Source: a virus
Direction: 5' to 3' (one strand)
Length of the DNA: 36,232 nucleotides
IMG/VR virus record: IMGVR_UViG_3300034521_000284
Location: 1-36,232 of that record
Positions 1 to 7,424 of the stretch are shown here, piece after piece (positions within the stretch are counted from its first letter, which is position 1; every line of letters begins with the position of its first letter). Under the pieces are notes generated by a model, which searched no databases, had not been told where the DNA came from, and was given only the letters and a program-made list of their open reading frames with translations. A program made the translations under genes and the position numbers.

Positions 1-127
1 TGAAACGGAATACGATCCTTGGGTTTATATTGAGAATGATCCGGTTTATGGCGATTGTTATTTCACAGGAACGATGCTCTACGTGCGTAACCCGACCGAT
101 GAGCAAGCGTCGTTCGGAGTCGATTCG
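1..127. repeat. Terminal direct repeat, copy 1 (contig overlap)
   Basis: This stretch is identical to 36106-36232. The open reading frame running off the right edge continues in frame from base 2, so joining the two ends restores one gene. The length of exactly 127 bp equals a common assembler k-mer size, so I read it as an assembly overlap from a circular or circularly permuted genome, not a biological terminal repeat. Confidence 0.93.
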
Positions 128-349
128 TTTTATGTGGGGGGGGCGTTTCGTGTCCATCGTTTCGGTTATCAAGAGTATTACGCGGTCTTGTGTGGGGCGA
201 GGACTTATTGGAGCGATCCGTTCCGGTGGGATTGTACAGACCTCGACAAAGAATTTGAGGCGGATTATATAAAGCGTGTGTGGGGCAGCAGCGTGTGGGT
301 ACAGGAGGGACCGTCAGGCGTTTATTTTAGGATTCGGCTTCAGTTATGA
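1..349 (+). CDS. 3' end of the cysteine-rich tail-tip protein (wraps from 34811)
   Basis: This is the C-terminal part of the gene that starts at 34811. Base 1 is the last base of a Phe codon and codons run from base 2 to a TGA at 347-349. Joined across the circle (34811-36105 plus 1-349) the protein is about 547 residues. This end contributes roughly 115 residues rich in Tyr, Trp, Arg and aromatic-Gly motifs with three Cys. The stop overlaps the ATG of the next gene (ATGA at 346-349), which indicates translational coupling. A short internal ATG at 74 is not a real start. Confidence 0.85.
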   Translation, partial: ETEYDPWVYIENDPVYGDCYFTGTMLYVRNPTDEQASFGVDSFYVGGAFRVHRFGYQEYYAVLCGARTYWSDPFRWDCTDLDKEFEADYIKRVWGSSVWVQEGPSGVYFRIRLQL

Positions 350-1794
350 GTGTTTGTAGCCTCAAACCTTTATCGAATGGCTTAGGTTATTGTCCGGTTT
401 GCGACCCGTTTGCCAGAAGGCCTATTCCCTTGACTGTCCGGCGGCAATGCGGCGGGCGACCGATTTTTAATGTTCATGCCATCCAGGAGGGTAGGCCCGG
501 CCCAGGCACGGTTTTAAGCGGTCTCTTGGCCCGGTTTGGGATTGTTCCGACTGATAAATGCGGCTGCAAGGATTTGGCCAGGCAGATGGATCGGAACGGC
601 CCAGACTGGGTTTGGGCTAACGCCCGTAAGATTGTCGACCACATGCTTCAGGAGGCCGCGAAGAGGCCGATTCTGAAGAGGATTCCTGGCAAGCGACTGA
701 TTGCGTATTTGCTGGTTTGGTACGCTGCCTGGAGGGGACCGATTCCGACCGCCAGGCAGGTTGGCCAGTTGCCCTGTTGTGGAAATGGCGGGCAGCCGGA
801 ATCGCTGACCGTCGATTTTAAGGACGGCGTTGTTAACGTTGTCCACTGCGTGTGGCAGAAAAATTGGCAGGATATGGGACGGCGGTCGCAGAACGCGTTA
901 GGCCCGGGGTTTAAGACGCATCAGATTGTCAAACCGCCGTTGGATATTCTCCGGCAAATGGCCGAACAGGCTCCTGGCCCTACTGTCTTCGTGAATCATT
1001 CGTTTATTGTCCCGGTTACCGACTGGCTAGATGTCGTCGCGAGTTTTCCGCAGCATAGGTTTCTTGTTATAAACCATTGTTCCTTGAACCATATGACCCG
1101 TTGGCCAAAATATTTTGCGGATGAAAAACTTCTGTTGGCCTCGTTGAGCAAATACCGTAACCTGTTTTACGCTTGTCCGGACCAGCAAACGGCGTGGGGA
1201 GAGTTGGGTTATGACCGCTATTTCCATTGGCCTAATCCGGTTTATGTTCCGGACGGAATCAATGCCAGGTGGAAGGAAATTAGCCCACCGATGATCGTGA
1301 TTGTCGGCCGTGACGACTGGAGTAAAGCGTTTGCAACTCAGATATTTGCGATGGGGTTAATGGCGAAAGCCAGGCCGGACCTCCGGTTTGGGGCGTGTAT
1401 TCGTCCGGACACGAAAAACAATTGGTTTTACGATTTGGCTGACTCCTGCCGGATTACCTTGGAAAAACTGGAGTGGAAGGAGCACGACGGCTGGTACGAT
1501 ATGTTGACTACGAAGATTAGCCTTGTGCTCCAGGCGTCTTTGGCAGAGAGTTTTAACTACGTGTCTGTCGATGCGGCCTTGTGTGGTCGGCCGTTTGTCG
1601 GCAGTGGATCGATCCGGCACACGCCGCCGGAGTGGAAGGCGGAACCGTGGCAGCCGAGTGATATTGCCCGTGTCGCCCTCCAGATACTCGATGACTATGA
1701 TGAAAATTGTCGGAAGGCTTTGGAAATTGGTCGGGCGGTCCGGGCGGAGAATAACCGGAAGTACCGGCAGTTGTTTGACAGAATTCTTGCGTAG
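346..1794 (+). CDS. GT4-like glycosyltransferase with N-terminal Cys-motif domain
   Basis: 482 residues. The N-terminal third carries a motif with the pattern FGI-x4-KCGC...QMDRNGPDW, which I recognise from phage and bacterial proteins that sit beside tail genes and often precede glycosyltransferase domains. The C-terminal half looks like a GT-B retaining glycosyltransferase: a Rossmann strand (MIVIVGRDDW), then ESFNYVSVDAALCGRPFVG with Glu401 in the position of the family's nucleotide-sugar-binding E-x7-E segment. The expected role is transfer of a sugar from a nucleotide donor to a protein or other acceptor. It starts within the stop of the tail-tip gene, so a virion or tail protein is a plausible acceptor, but this is inference. 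The second Glu of E-x7-E is replaced by Asp, so the family call is moderate. Confidence 0.65.
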   Translation: MSVCSLKPLSNGLGYCPVCDPFARRPIPLTVRRQCGGRPIFNVHAIQEGRPGPGTVLSGLLARFGIVPTDKCGCKDLARQMDRNGPDWVWANARKIVDHMLQEAAKRPILKRIPGKRLIAYLLVWYAAWRGPIPTARQVGQLPCCGNGGQPESLTVDFKDGVVNVVHCVWQKNWQDMGRRSQNALGPGFKTHQIVKPPLDILRQMAEQAPGPTVFVNHSFIVPVTDWLDVVASFPQHRFLVINHCSLNHMTRWPKYFADEKLLLASLSKYRNLFYACPDQQTAWGELGYDRYFHWPNPVYVPDGINARWKEISPPMIVIVGRDDWSKAFATQIFAMGLMAKARPDLRFGACIRPDTKNNWFYDLADSCRITLEKLEWKEHDGWYDMLTTKISLVLQASLAESFNYVSVDAALCGRPFVGSGSIRHTPPEWKAEPWQPSDIARVALQILDDYDENCRKALEIGRAVRAENNRKYRQLFDRILA

Positions 1795-2056
1795 CCCGAA
1801 GAAAGTGATTGCGGTTGTCGTAAAAGATTCTCTGTTGGCCGGGACGGACCTTCCCTTGACCGAGATTGCTGGGTTAAGGGGTGTCGTGCGGTCGGAACAG
1901 GATAGGCCGGCCTTTAAGATTGAGCTAACGTATGATGATCTTAAATCTGTAGCCTGTTCGTACGGGTCTTATTCGTTGGAACACGTTAGGGAATTGTTTA
2001 AGCACAAGGCACGCTTTACACGGATTTTCATCCAGCGGAAGCAAAAGGAGGTTTGA
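1775..2056 (+). CDS. Small unknown late protein
   Basis: I do not recognise this product. The frame stays open far upstream inside the glycosyltransferase gene, but a TTG at 1775 with a purine-rich GGAAG stretch before it would give about 93 residues overlapping the end of that gene by 20 bp. Another TTG lies at 1787. The protein starts with basic residues followed by a hydrophobic VIAVVV strand, and ends in a basic helix (RKQKE). The next gene's ribosome binding site (AAAAGGAGG) lies over its end, as expected for a compact operon. The start is uncertain because there is no ATG in a good position. Confidence 0.5.
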   Translation: MTEFLRSPKKVIAVVVKDSLLAGTDLPLTEIAGLRGVVRSEQDRPAFKIELTYDDLKSVACSYGSYSLEHVRELFKHKARFTRIFIQRKQKEV

Positions 2057-2059
2057 AAG

Positions 2060-2221
2060 ATGGCTGAAAACATTTTTGCGATGGCGGATCGTTTAGATGA
2101 TGCTAGGAACGCGAAGTTAGCCTTTGAGCAAATGCGGGCTGCTGTGGCCACAATTCAGGCCGCCAGTGCGGATTGGGCAAAGATACCCGATCCCGACGCT
2201 TTTCTGAGGGAAATGGCTTGA
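2060..2221 (+). CDS. Small helical protein of 53 residues
   Basis: A short gene with a strong ribosome binding site (AAAAGGAGG at 2043-2051, 8 bases before the ATG). The product is Ala- and acidic-rich, predicted mostly helical (MAENIFAMADRLDDAR...), with a C-terminal DPDAFLREMA. There is no signal peptide or membrane segment. It lies between two late genes in the same direction, so it may be a tail or assembly accessory protein, but no function can be named. Confidence 0.65.
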   Translation: MAENIFAMADRLDDARNAKLAFEQMRAAVATIQAASADWAKIPDPDAFLREMA

Positions 2222-2293
2222 TCAGAACAACGGAAGAATTCATTTGTCTTATTAGGATATTCTGGTAGATAAACGTGAAAAAAGGAGATTTCC

Positions 2294-2923
2294 ATGACGC
2301 TTCGTGAGTTAATTCGCCAGCACAATCTCAGCGGCACCCCTGAAGAGATTGCCGCCGCTTTGAACGAGAAAACGGTTCCGGTAGCTAACTCCGAAATGTA
2401 CACGAGTACTGGGGTCCTTTTAGAGCTAGGTCCTGATCTGGCTCGTCAGGCCCTTGCGGGATTTTTAGCGGTAGCCGAACGTGACCCGCTTCTTCAGTCT
2501 CAGTATGATAAGCTCAACTCGACGGGTATTGACTTTTCGCATCCCCTCACCCAGCAAATGATTGACGATTTAGCTGCTGCAGGGGCCTTTTCGCAGGAAG
2601 TGGCTACGGCATTAAAGGGAATCGGCATCAAATATAAGTCGCCCTACGAAGTTGCTTTCGGCGATGGTGCAACCGTTACGCCGCAGCAGGTTGAAGCGGC
2701 TTTACAACCGCCGACTGTAACCGGCAAACGGTTGATGCTTTCCTGCGTAATCAATCCAAATAATCAGACATGCAGCCTGATTATCAACGAGCTCGCAGGT
2801 GATGAGGTGCTATCGACTGCTACGTATGGTTCCGTCAATGGTATGTCGTCTGGGAATGCAGCGGTTGATGGTGCTTTCAATACGATTAAATCAGTCCTTG
2901 AGCAATTGATCCAAAATACATAA
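2294..2923 (+). CDS. Unknown late protein upstream of the tail fibre
   Basis: 209 residues, starting at ATG 2294 behind AAAAGGAG. The N-terminal 90 residues are helical (LRELIRQHNLSGTPEEIAAALNEKTV), then comes a section ending in TPQQVEAALQPP, and the C-terminal 70 residues look like beta strands (GKRLMLSCVINPNNQTCSLIINEL) followed by a Gly/Ser-rich part. No catalytic motif is seen. Its position directly before the repeat-rich fibre suggests a tail-associated or fibre-assembly protein. A 72-bp gap upstream (2222-2293) holds only a weak promoter-like pair and no terminator. Confidence 0.6.
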   Translation: MTLRELIRQHNLSGTPEEIAAALNEKTVPVANSEMYTSTGVLLELGPDLARQALAGFLAVAERDPLLQSQYDKLNSTGIDFSHPLTQQMIDDLAAAGAFSQEVATALKGIGIKYKSPYEVAFGDGATVTPQQVEAALQPPTVTGKRLMLSCVINPNNQTCSLIINELAGDEVLSTATYGSVNGMSSGNAAVDGAFNTIKSVLEQLIQNT

Positions 2924-2935
2924 TGAGGGTGCGTT

Positions 2936-4855
2936 ATGGCTCTCGTATATGCAGTCCAAAACGGTAATTGGTCAAGTACTAGCACTTGGAATACGGGCTC
3001 ACTACCGACAAACGACGATGATGTCTACACCGACGGCAAGATCGTCACGATTGATATTGACCTGGTGGGACAGTATCGGCCGAAAACGCTGTATGCCAGA
3101 AGTCGTGGAACGGGAGGTACGGCAGGTGGACGATTTGAGGTAACAACGACGCGGCAGATCGGCGAGTCTGGGTATCCGGTGAATATTTATGGGCCGGAAT
3201 TGTCTGGTGCATATTACGGTTGTATACAGTTTATGGCAGCATCGCCGGATACGTTGACTGTATATGGGAATGTGTATGGGGGAAGAAGTGGTTACTGTTA
3301 CGGCATTAATAATACTAATACAGGAGCAATCTATATCACTGGTAACGTAACCGGCGGCAGTAGTAGTTACGCGTACGGCATTGGTAACACCAGTACTGGC
3401 TCGATTTACGTCACTGGTAACGTAACCGGCAGTAGTAGTTACGCGTCGTACGGCATTGGTAACACCAGTACTGGCTCGATTTACGTCACTGGCAACGTAA
3501 CCGGCAGTAGTAGTAATAGTAGCGCGTACGGCATTGGTAACACCGGTACTGGCTCGATTTACATCACTGGTAACGTAACGGGAGCAGCTGCTCCCGGCAT
3601 CTACTCACACGCCAATGGCACCCTCGTTGTCATCGGTGACTGCTATGCCGATCCTGCTCCTGCTGTTTTCTGGATTGGAAGCGCGGCCTACTGTGAGATT
3701 CACGGCAACCAATATGGTGGCACTAGTGGTGCTGCAACGGGTAGCATGGCAGTTGTGACATACAAACAAGCGATTCCGCAAGCGGCTCAATACAAAATCC
3801 GTTGTGTTGAGGCAGGCTCACAACCAGGAACCTATTCGGGTAACGTGGCGTGGCTATACGGTGCCCTTGCCGGACCTTATGGCCATCCTGCTCAATCGGA
3901 TGTTCGCTATGGTACAACCTATGGACCAGAGAACGAGTTAACCGGTACATGCCATGTTCCTCCGCCTCAATCGGTTGCTTACGGTGTGCCTGTTGACAAT
4001 ACAACAGGCACTGCAGCTTTAACACCGAGCGATATTGCGGCGGCTGTTTGGAATGCCTTACGCGCCGATTACGATGATCCCAATACATTTGGTGCTGTCT
4101 CGGAATGGGCAGGCGGAGGTGGTGTAATTGATTACGAGGCTATTGCTGATGCCGTATGGGATGAGGCACGTAATCAACATACGACCAGTGGCACATTTGG
4201 GGCTGTTTCGGAATGGTCTACTGCTAGTAGTATAACTCCGGAGCAGATCTGGACCTATACGACCCGTACACTGACCGCTGCAACAAACATCACTTCAAAT
4301 GGAAGTACTATTGATCAAACAAAACTGGCCAATCTGGATGCTGCAATTTCGACACGTTTGGCTGCTTCCAGTTACACAGCCCCGGATAATGCCTCGATTG
4401 CCGCGATCAAAGCTAAAACCGACAAGCTTACATTCAACGACGAAAACTATGTCTATGCGATTGCGGAGATAGAAGTGTCCGGTGTACAAGTCATTGTTCA
4501 GCCTCTTGCTGCTCGCGTTCAGTCCCCGACCGGCGACGGGGGGATTGTCTTTTGCTGGCAGAATGCTCAGCTCGATGCGTCGTGGACGCTTGAGAATGTT
4601 GACCTGTCTGGCGACCAGTTGGCCGTTGTGCTGTATCTGGAAACGCGGCCCGATGAAATGGTCGCCCAGTATTCCGAGGGTGATTTAACCGTTACCTACG
4701 ACCCAGGATCGAGCAGTACGCTCGTTATGTTGTCTGTGCCAGATAGCCGCGTTCCACCGCCGGGAAATTACCGGTATCTCTTATGGGATTTGACCCTTGA
4801 CCAGGTGCTTGTCAGCGGTTATGTGGTCGTACGGGCGGCACCTAACCCGACATAA
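2936..4855 (+). CDS. Repeat-rich tail fibre / adhesin
   Basis: 639 residues. The first 60 residues contain a G-N-W-S-x-x-S-T-W-N opening typical of proteins that form a beta-helix. Residues about 123-220 hold four near-identical repeats of about 25 residues (YGIGNTSTGSIYVTGNVTGS), the pattern of a right-handed parallel beta-helix. Residues about 360-430 contain two copies of an AVWxA/E...GTFGAVSEW motif common in phage fibres. The last 120 residues form a beta-rich domain (WTLENVDLSGDQLAVVLYLE) resembling Ig-like domains of fibre or baseplate proteins. It is the last gene of the late operon and its end overlaps the convergent repressor gene by 14 bp. It probably binds the host surface. Confidence 0.75.
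   Translation: MALVYAVQNGNWSSTSTWNTGSLPTNDDDVYTDGKIVTIDIDLVGQYRPKTLYARSRGTGGTAGGRFEVTTTRQIGESGYPVNIYGPELSGAYYGCIQFMAASPDTLTVYGNVYGGRSGYCYGINNTNTGAIYITGNVTGGSSSYAYGIGNTSTGSIYVTGNVTGSSSYASYGIGNTSTGSIYVTGNVTGSSSNSSAYGIGNTGTGSIYITGNVTGAAAPGIYSHANGTLVVIGDCYADPAPAVFWIGSAAYCEIHGNQYGGTSGAATGSMAVVTYKQAIPQAAQYKIRCVEAGSQPGTYSGNVAWLYGALAGPYGHPAQSDVRYGTTYGPENELTGTCHVPPPQSVAYGVPVDNTTGTAALTPSDIAAAVWNALRADYDDPNTFGAVSEWAGGGGVIDYEAIADAVWDEARNQHTTSGTFGAVSEWSTASSITPEQIWTYTTRTLTAATNITSNGSTIDQTKLANLDAAISTRLAASSYTAPDNASIAAIKAKTDKLTFNDENYVYAIAEIEVSGVQVIVQPLAARVQSPTGDGGIVFCWQNAQLDASWTLENVDLSGDQLAVVLYLETRPDEMVAQYSEGDLTVTYDPGSSSTLVMLSVPDSRVPPPGNYRYLLWDLTLDQVLVSGYVVVRAAPNPT
3302..3595 (+). repeat. Tandem coding repeats in the fibre gene
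   Basis: Four tandem units begin at 3302, 3377, 3452 and 3530 with lengths 75, 75, 78 and about 66 bp. Each starts GGCATT(A/G)..., contains ATCACTGGTAACGT or GTCACTGGTAACGT, and ends in a variable AGTAGTAGT serine tract. Units 2 and 3 are nearly identical, indicating recent expansion or homogenisation. All lengths are multiples of three, so copy-number change would keep the frame. Confidence 0.9.
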
Positions 4856-5297
4856 CCGCTTGATTGCTGGACGATTTGATTAAAGCCAGCCACTCGTCAC
4901 GCTCTTTCGCGTACCGGTCGATATTGTCCCCGAAGACGGTTTTGAGGCGGGCGAGGATTCGCTTTCCAGGCGGTTGGGTTAGTTTTTCCAGATAGGACAC
5001 GTACGTCTGTTTTAGGCCGATTAGTCGCCCGAAATCTGATTGATTGTAGCCTTTCTCTTGCCGGAGGCGACGGAGAAATTGGCCGAACGTTTCGGGCAGC
5101 ACGATATTGGCTAGCCTGCGACGGACGACCTGGTGCGACGGATATTTCCCTGCCCATGACAGTTGGAAGGTTGCGTCCGGGTATGGAAGACTGGCCACCT
5201 TTTCGTCCCGGTGATAGATTACGATGCGGGAAACTGTGCATTGGACGGTGCACAATCGGCCGTTGTACCACATGGGCAGCGTTTCGAGTGTTTTCAT
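4842..5297 (-). CDS. XRE-family transcriptional repressor
   Basis: 151 residues, the only minus-strand gene. I chose the ATG at 5297 because AAGGAAGG lies 8 bases upstream; a GTG at 5306 would overlap that site. Residues about 69-122 form a Cro/CI-type helix-turn-helix (LRRLRQEKGYNQSDFGRLIGL...YVSYLEK). The first 65 residues are beta-like and could bind a partner or a ligand. It is divergent from the replication initiator gene, the classic position of a CI- or Cro-like repressor acting on the shared control region at 5298-5415. No RecA-cleavage or protease domain is present, so induction by self-cleavage is unlikely. Its end overlaps the fibre gene. Confidence 0.8.
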   Translation of the reverse strand: MKTLETLPMWYNGRLCTVQCTVSRIVIYHRDEKVASLPYPDATFQLSWAGKYPSHQVVRRRLANIVLPETFGQFLRRLRQEKGYNQSDFGRLIGLKQTYVSYLEKLTQPPGKRILARLKTVFGDNIDRYAKERDEWLALIKSSSNQAVMSG

Positions 5298-5415
5298 AGG
5301 TGTCACCTTCCTTTACGCACGTCGTCTCTTTTTGTCACCGATATTATTGCTGGGCTAAATGTATTATATTACCCTTTAAGTTGCGGTGGGTCTACCAGCA
5401 TGAGGATTACGACGT
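5298..5415. promoter_or_regulatory. Divergent control region between repressor and replication operon
   Basis: The 118 bp between the divergent genes is AT-rich in the middle. Around 5361-5370 the sequence GTATTATATT gives -10-like hexamers on both strands (TATTAT on +, TATAAT on -). No good -35 box with standard spacing is visible on either strand. The heptamer TGTCACC occurs at 5301 and 5333, 32 bp apart, about three helical turns, and could be a pair of operator half-sites. Both readings are tentative. Confidence 0.4.
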
Positions 5416-6780
5416 ATGAATCGCATGAAGGAGAAATGGTTTGACGTCGGCTTGCTGTCTGGGTTAAGTGTCTTGGCGAAAGGAGTGTGGCTTGAGTTGT
5501 GGACGATCGCCGAACGGAGCGGGTACGTCGAGGGGTCGTCTGACAATCCGATTAGGTTGGATTCTGGCGCCGAGTGGCTGGAGAGTGGACTGGCTGAGCT
5601 TGCGGCACGAGGATTGATTACCGTCTCTGATTCCGGGATCGTTGTCCAGATTGTGGAACAGGTTAGCCGGGTGTCAAAAATCCGTCGGTTAGCTGGCCAG
5701 AAAGGTTTGGCCAGTCGCTGGAGGAAGGCTGTCAATAATCCAGAAGAAAATCAGAAACCGGATAGCAAACCGGATAGCAAAATGGATAGCAAAACGGATA
5801 GCAAAATGGATAGCAAAATGGACGGCTGCCAAAAATCGGCGGAATTGACACAAGTGCCGGATTCTCCTGAACTTCCGGCAAGACAGAAAAACAATGGGCG
5901 GATAGCAAACCGGATAGCAAAGCCGATAGCAAACCGGATAGCAAAACCGATAGCAAAATTGACGGCTGTCAAAAATCCAGAAATAAATCAGGAAATGCCA
6001 CAAGTGTCGGAACCACCGGCACTTACGGCGGCGGAGCGGGTCGAAGAGGGGGCGGGTCTGATAGCAAAATCCGGCCAAAATTCGGGAAACGGCGAGTCGT
6101 GCTTAGTGAATCATAACTTTAATTTTGGTTTGGAACGTAATTGTGTTAAACCATTAGTTAAGATTCAAACCAATAATACACTTCCTAACCGTAATGAATT
6201 TAATATCAAACTTAAAGAAAGTATCCAGGAAGGGGGGGATTATAAGGGGGGGAAACCTACATCGCGATCGGCTCCCGGCCTCATAGCAAAATCCGAGGTG
6301 GATTGTCACGCCCTTTTGCCGTTGGACGGGGTGGAGGAATTGGCTTGTCCTGAGCGGGTGTCAAAAAATGGCCTGGCCCGCGGGCAGCTGAAGGAGGCGA
6401 AAGCGAAATTGGAAGAGGCGTGGAATAGCCAGCCGGAACTGCCAAAAATCGTGAAATGGACTCCGACCCGGGAGCGGGCACTACGGGCTAGGCTGCTGGA
6501 AGACGCCGGTTGGCTGGAGTTAGCCCTCAAGGTTATCCCCTTGATTCCTAAATGCCCTTTTCTTTGCGGCAGGAACGATTCTGGCTGGCGGGCGACGATC
6601 GATTGGGTATTGAAACCTAATTCTGTCACCAGGCTGTTGGAGGGGCAATTTTCCGCAAATAAACGCGTAGTAGGTTCTGGGGGGTCGATAACTGAAATGG
6701 CAAGACGGGCGGCTGAAAAGGTTAAGGCAAAAAAAGCGACGTCTACTTCACTGTCAACTGAAAAGGAGGAGAAACGATGA
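5416..6780 (+). CDS. Replication initiator (lambda O-like, carries the origin)
   Basis: 454 residues. The first 100 residues form a winged-helix-like domain typical of phage replisome organisers (KWFDVGLLSGLSVLAKGVW...LAARGLITVSDSG). The central part, about 110-300, is low complexity and encodes the iteron clusters and the AT-rich stretch. The C-terminal 100 residues contain the pattern W-x-A/T-x-I-D-W-V-L-K-P-N...LLEGQF seen at the end of many phage initiators (W...dWilk..N...ilEG). It likely binds the internal iterons, opens DNA at the AT-rich stretch and recruits the host helicase. The ATG at 5416 follows TGAGGA; its stop overlaps the next ATG (ATGA). It is the first gene of the early operon and presumably a target of the repressor. 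Confidence 0.75.
   Translation: MNRMKEKWFDVGLLSGLSVLAKGVWLELWTIAERSGYVEGSSDNPIRLDSGAEWLESGLAELAARGLITVSDSGIVVQIVEQVSRVSKIRRLAGQKGLASRWRKAVNNPEENQKPDSKPDSKMDSKTDSKMDSKMDGCQKSAELTQVPDSPELPARQKNNGRIANRIAKPIANRIAKPIAKLTAVKNPEINQEMPQVSEPPALTAAERVEEGAGLIAKSGQNSGNGESCLVNHNFNFGLERNCVKPLVKIQTNNTLPNRNEFNIKLKESIQEGGDYKGGKPTSRSAPGLIAKSEVDCHALLPLDGVEELACPERVSKNGLARGQLKEAKAKLEEAWNSQPELPKIVKWTPTRERALRARLLEDAGWLELALKVIPLIPKCPFLCGRNDSGWRATIDWVLKPNSVTRLLEGQFSANKRVVGSGGSITEMARRAAEKVKAKKATSTSLSTEKEEKR
5761..5820 (+). repeat. Iteron cluster A (5 x 12 bp)
   Basis: GATAGCAAA begins at 5761, 5773, 5785, 5797 and 5809, an exact 12-bp period. The unit is roughly GATAGCAAAMYG. Here it is read in the frame Asp-Ser-Lys-Xaa. 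The cluster is followed by GACGGCTGCCAAAAATC, which recurs after cluster B. Spacing close to one helical turn and location inside the initiator gene match phage and plasmid origin iterons. Confidence 0.85.
5901..5960 (+). repeat. Iteron cluster B (5 x 12 bp)
   Basis: GATAGCAAA begins at 5901, 5913, 5925, 5937 and 5949, again every 12 bp. This time the same DNA repeat lies in a different reading frame and encodes Ile-Ala-Lys/Asn-Xaa. It is followed by GACGGCTGTCAAAAATC, matching the flank of cluster A with one change. A further copy lies at 6060 and a one-mismatch copy (CATAGCAAA) at 6282. Confidence 0.85.
6107..6225. other. AT-rich stretch, candidate DNA unwinding element
   Basis: About 120 bp inside the initiator gene, clearly richer in A and T than the surroundings (for example ATCATAACTTTAATTTTGG and AATTTAATATCAAAC). 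It encodes a low-complexity Asn/Lys-rich linker. It lies just downstream of the iterons, the arrangement of lambda-type origins, where the AT-rich part melts first. The call rests on composition and position only. Confidence 0.6.
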
Positions 6781-7409
6781 GTAAAACCGAAGTAATTACC
6801 GGGATCGCTCCTGACGTTGGAATTGCCCTTTTGCGGCTGGACGAATCGATTCGCGAGCGGTTTGTCGAGGAAATCGAGCAGGTGCTTGAATCGTACAGCG
6901 ACTCGGAAGTTGCCGAGGCGGTTAGGTGTCTGATCCGGACGGATTCCGTGCCGAAGCAATTGGGGAAAATTCCCTACGCGATCCGCGATCAGATTGTCAA
7001 GCGGCAGGCCGCCATCGAGAATAGCCGCTGGCAGAGGATCGCCGACGGCCAGGAAACGGTGAAATGCGTGAAGTGTGGGGACACGGGTATTAGGACAACT
7101 TGGACACCCGAAGCGTTGAGGATCGTCCTCCAGGCGTACAAAAATGGGGATTTTGAACCACCCACATTCCCGTGTGGCACGAAGCTATCATTTCGTTGCC
7201 CGTGTGAATCTGGGCGGCGGTTTAGTTGGCTGCGGATTTACGATGAAAACGATCCGCCTTTGCCGGAATTGACGACGCTTTACGATGAGAACGGCAGCGT
7301 TGTGGCGATTGATTCGGTCATGGAAATCGAGCAGCAGCGCCTGGCCCTCCAGTGGATTGCGGAAAAATCCAGGAAGGTCTTGGACGCGGTTAGTTTGCCT
7401 TGGGAATGA
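6777..7409 (+). CDS. Zinc-ribbon protein, possible helicase loader or replication accessory
   Basis: 210 residues. The middle contains CVKCGDTGI (CxxCxDTG) and later CGTK...FRCPC, a likely four-Cys zinc site. The CxxCxDTG pattern is known from the N-terminal domain of DnaI-type helicase loaders and similar phage proteins. No Walker A motif is present, so it is not a complete loader ATPase. The N-terminal 100 residues are helical and acidic. The start overlaps the initiator stop (ATGA) behind GGAGGAGAAACG, so it is tightly coupled to the initiator and probably works with it. Confidence 0.55.
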   Translation: MSKTEVITGIAPDVGIALLRLDESIRERFVEEIEQVLESYSDSEVAEAVRCLIRTDSVPKQLGKIPYAIRDQIVKRQAAIENSRWQRIADGQETVKCVKCGDTGIRTTWTPEALRIVLQAYKNGDFEPPTFPCGTKLSFRCPCESGRRFSWLRIYDENDPPLPELTTLYDENGSVVAIDSVMEIEQQRLALQWIAEKSRKVLDAVSLPWE

Positions 7410-7424
7410 GCAACGGAGTTGGCG

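Noticed and set aside
5761-5960. CRISPR-like array
   Set aside because: The repeats are 12 bp and contiguous without unique spacers, inside a coding gene with no cas genes.
5732-5972. Minus-strand hydrophobic repeat frames resembling membrane proteins
   Set aside because: The Leu/Ile/Ser and Cys/Tyr repeats are only the antisense translation of the origin iterons.
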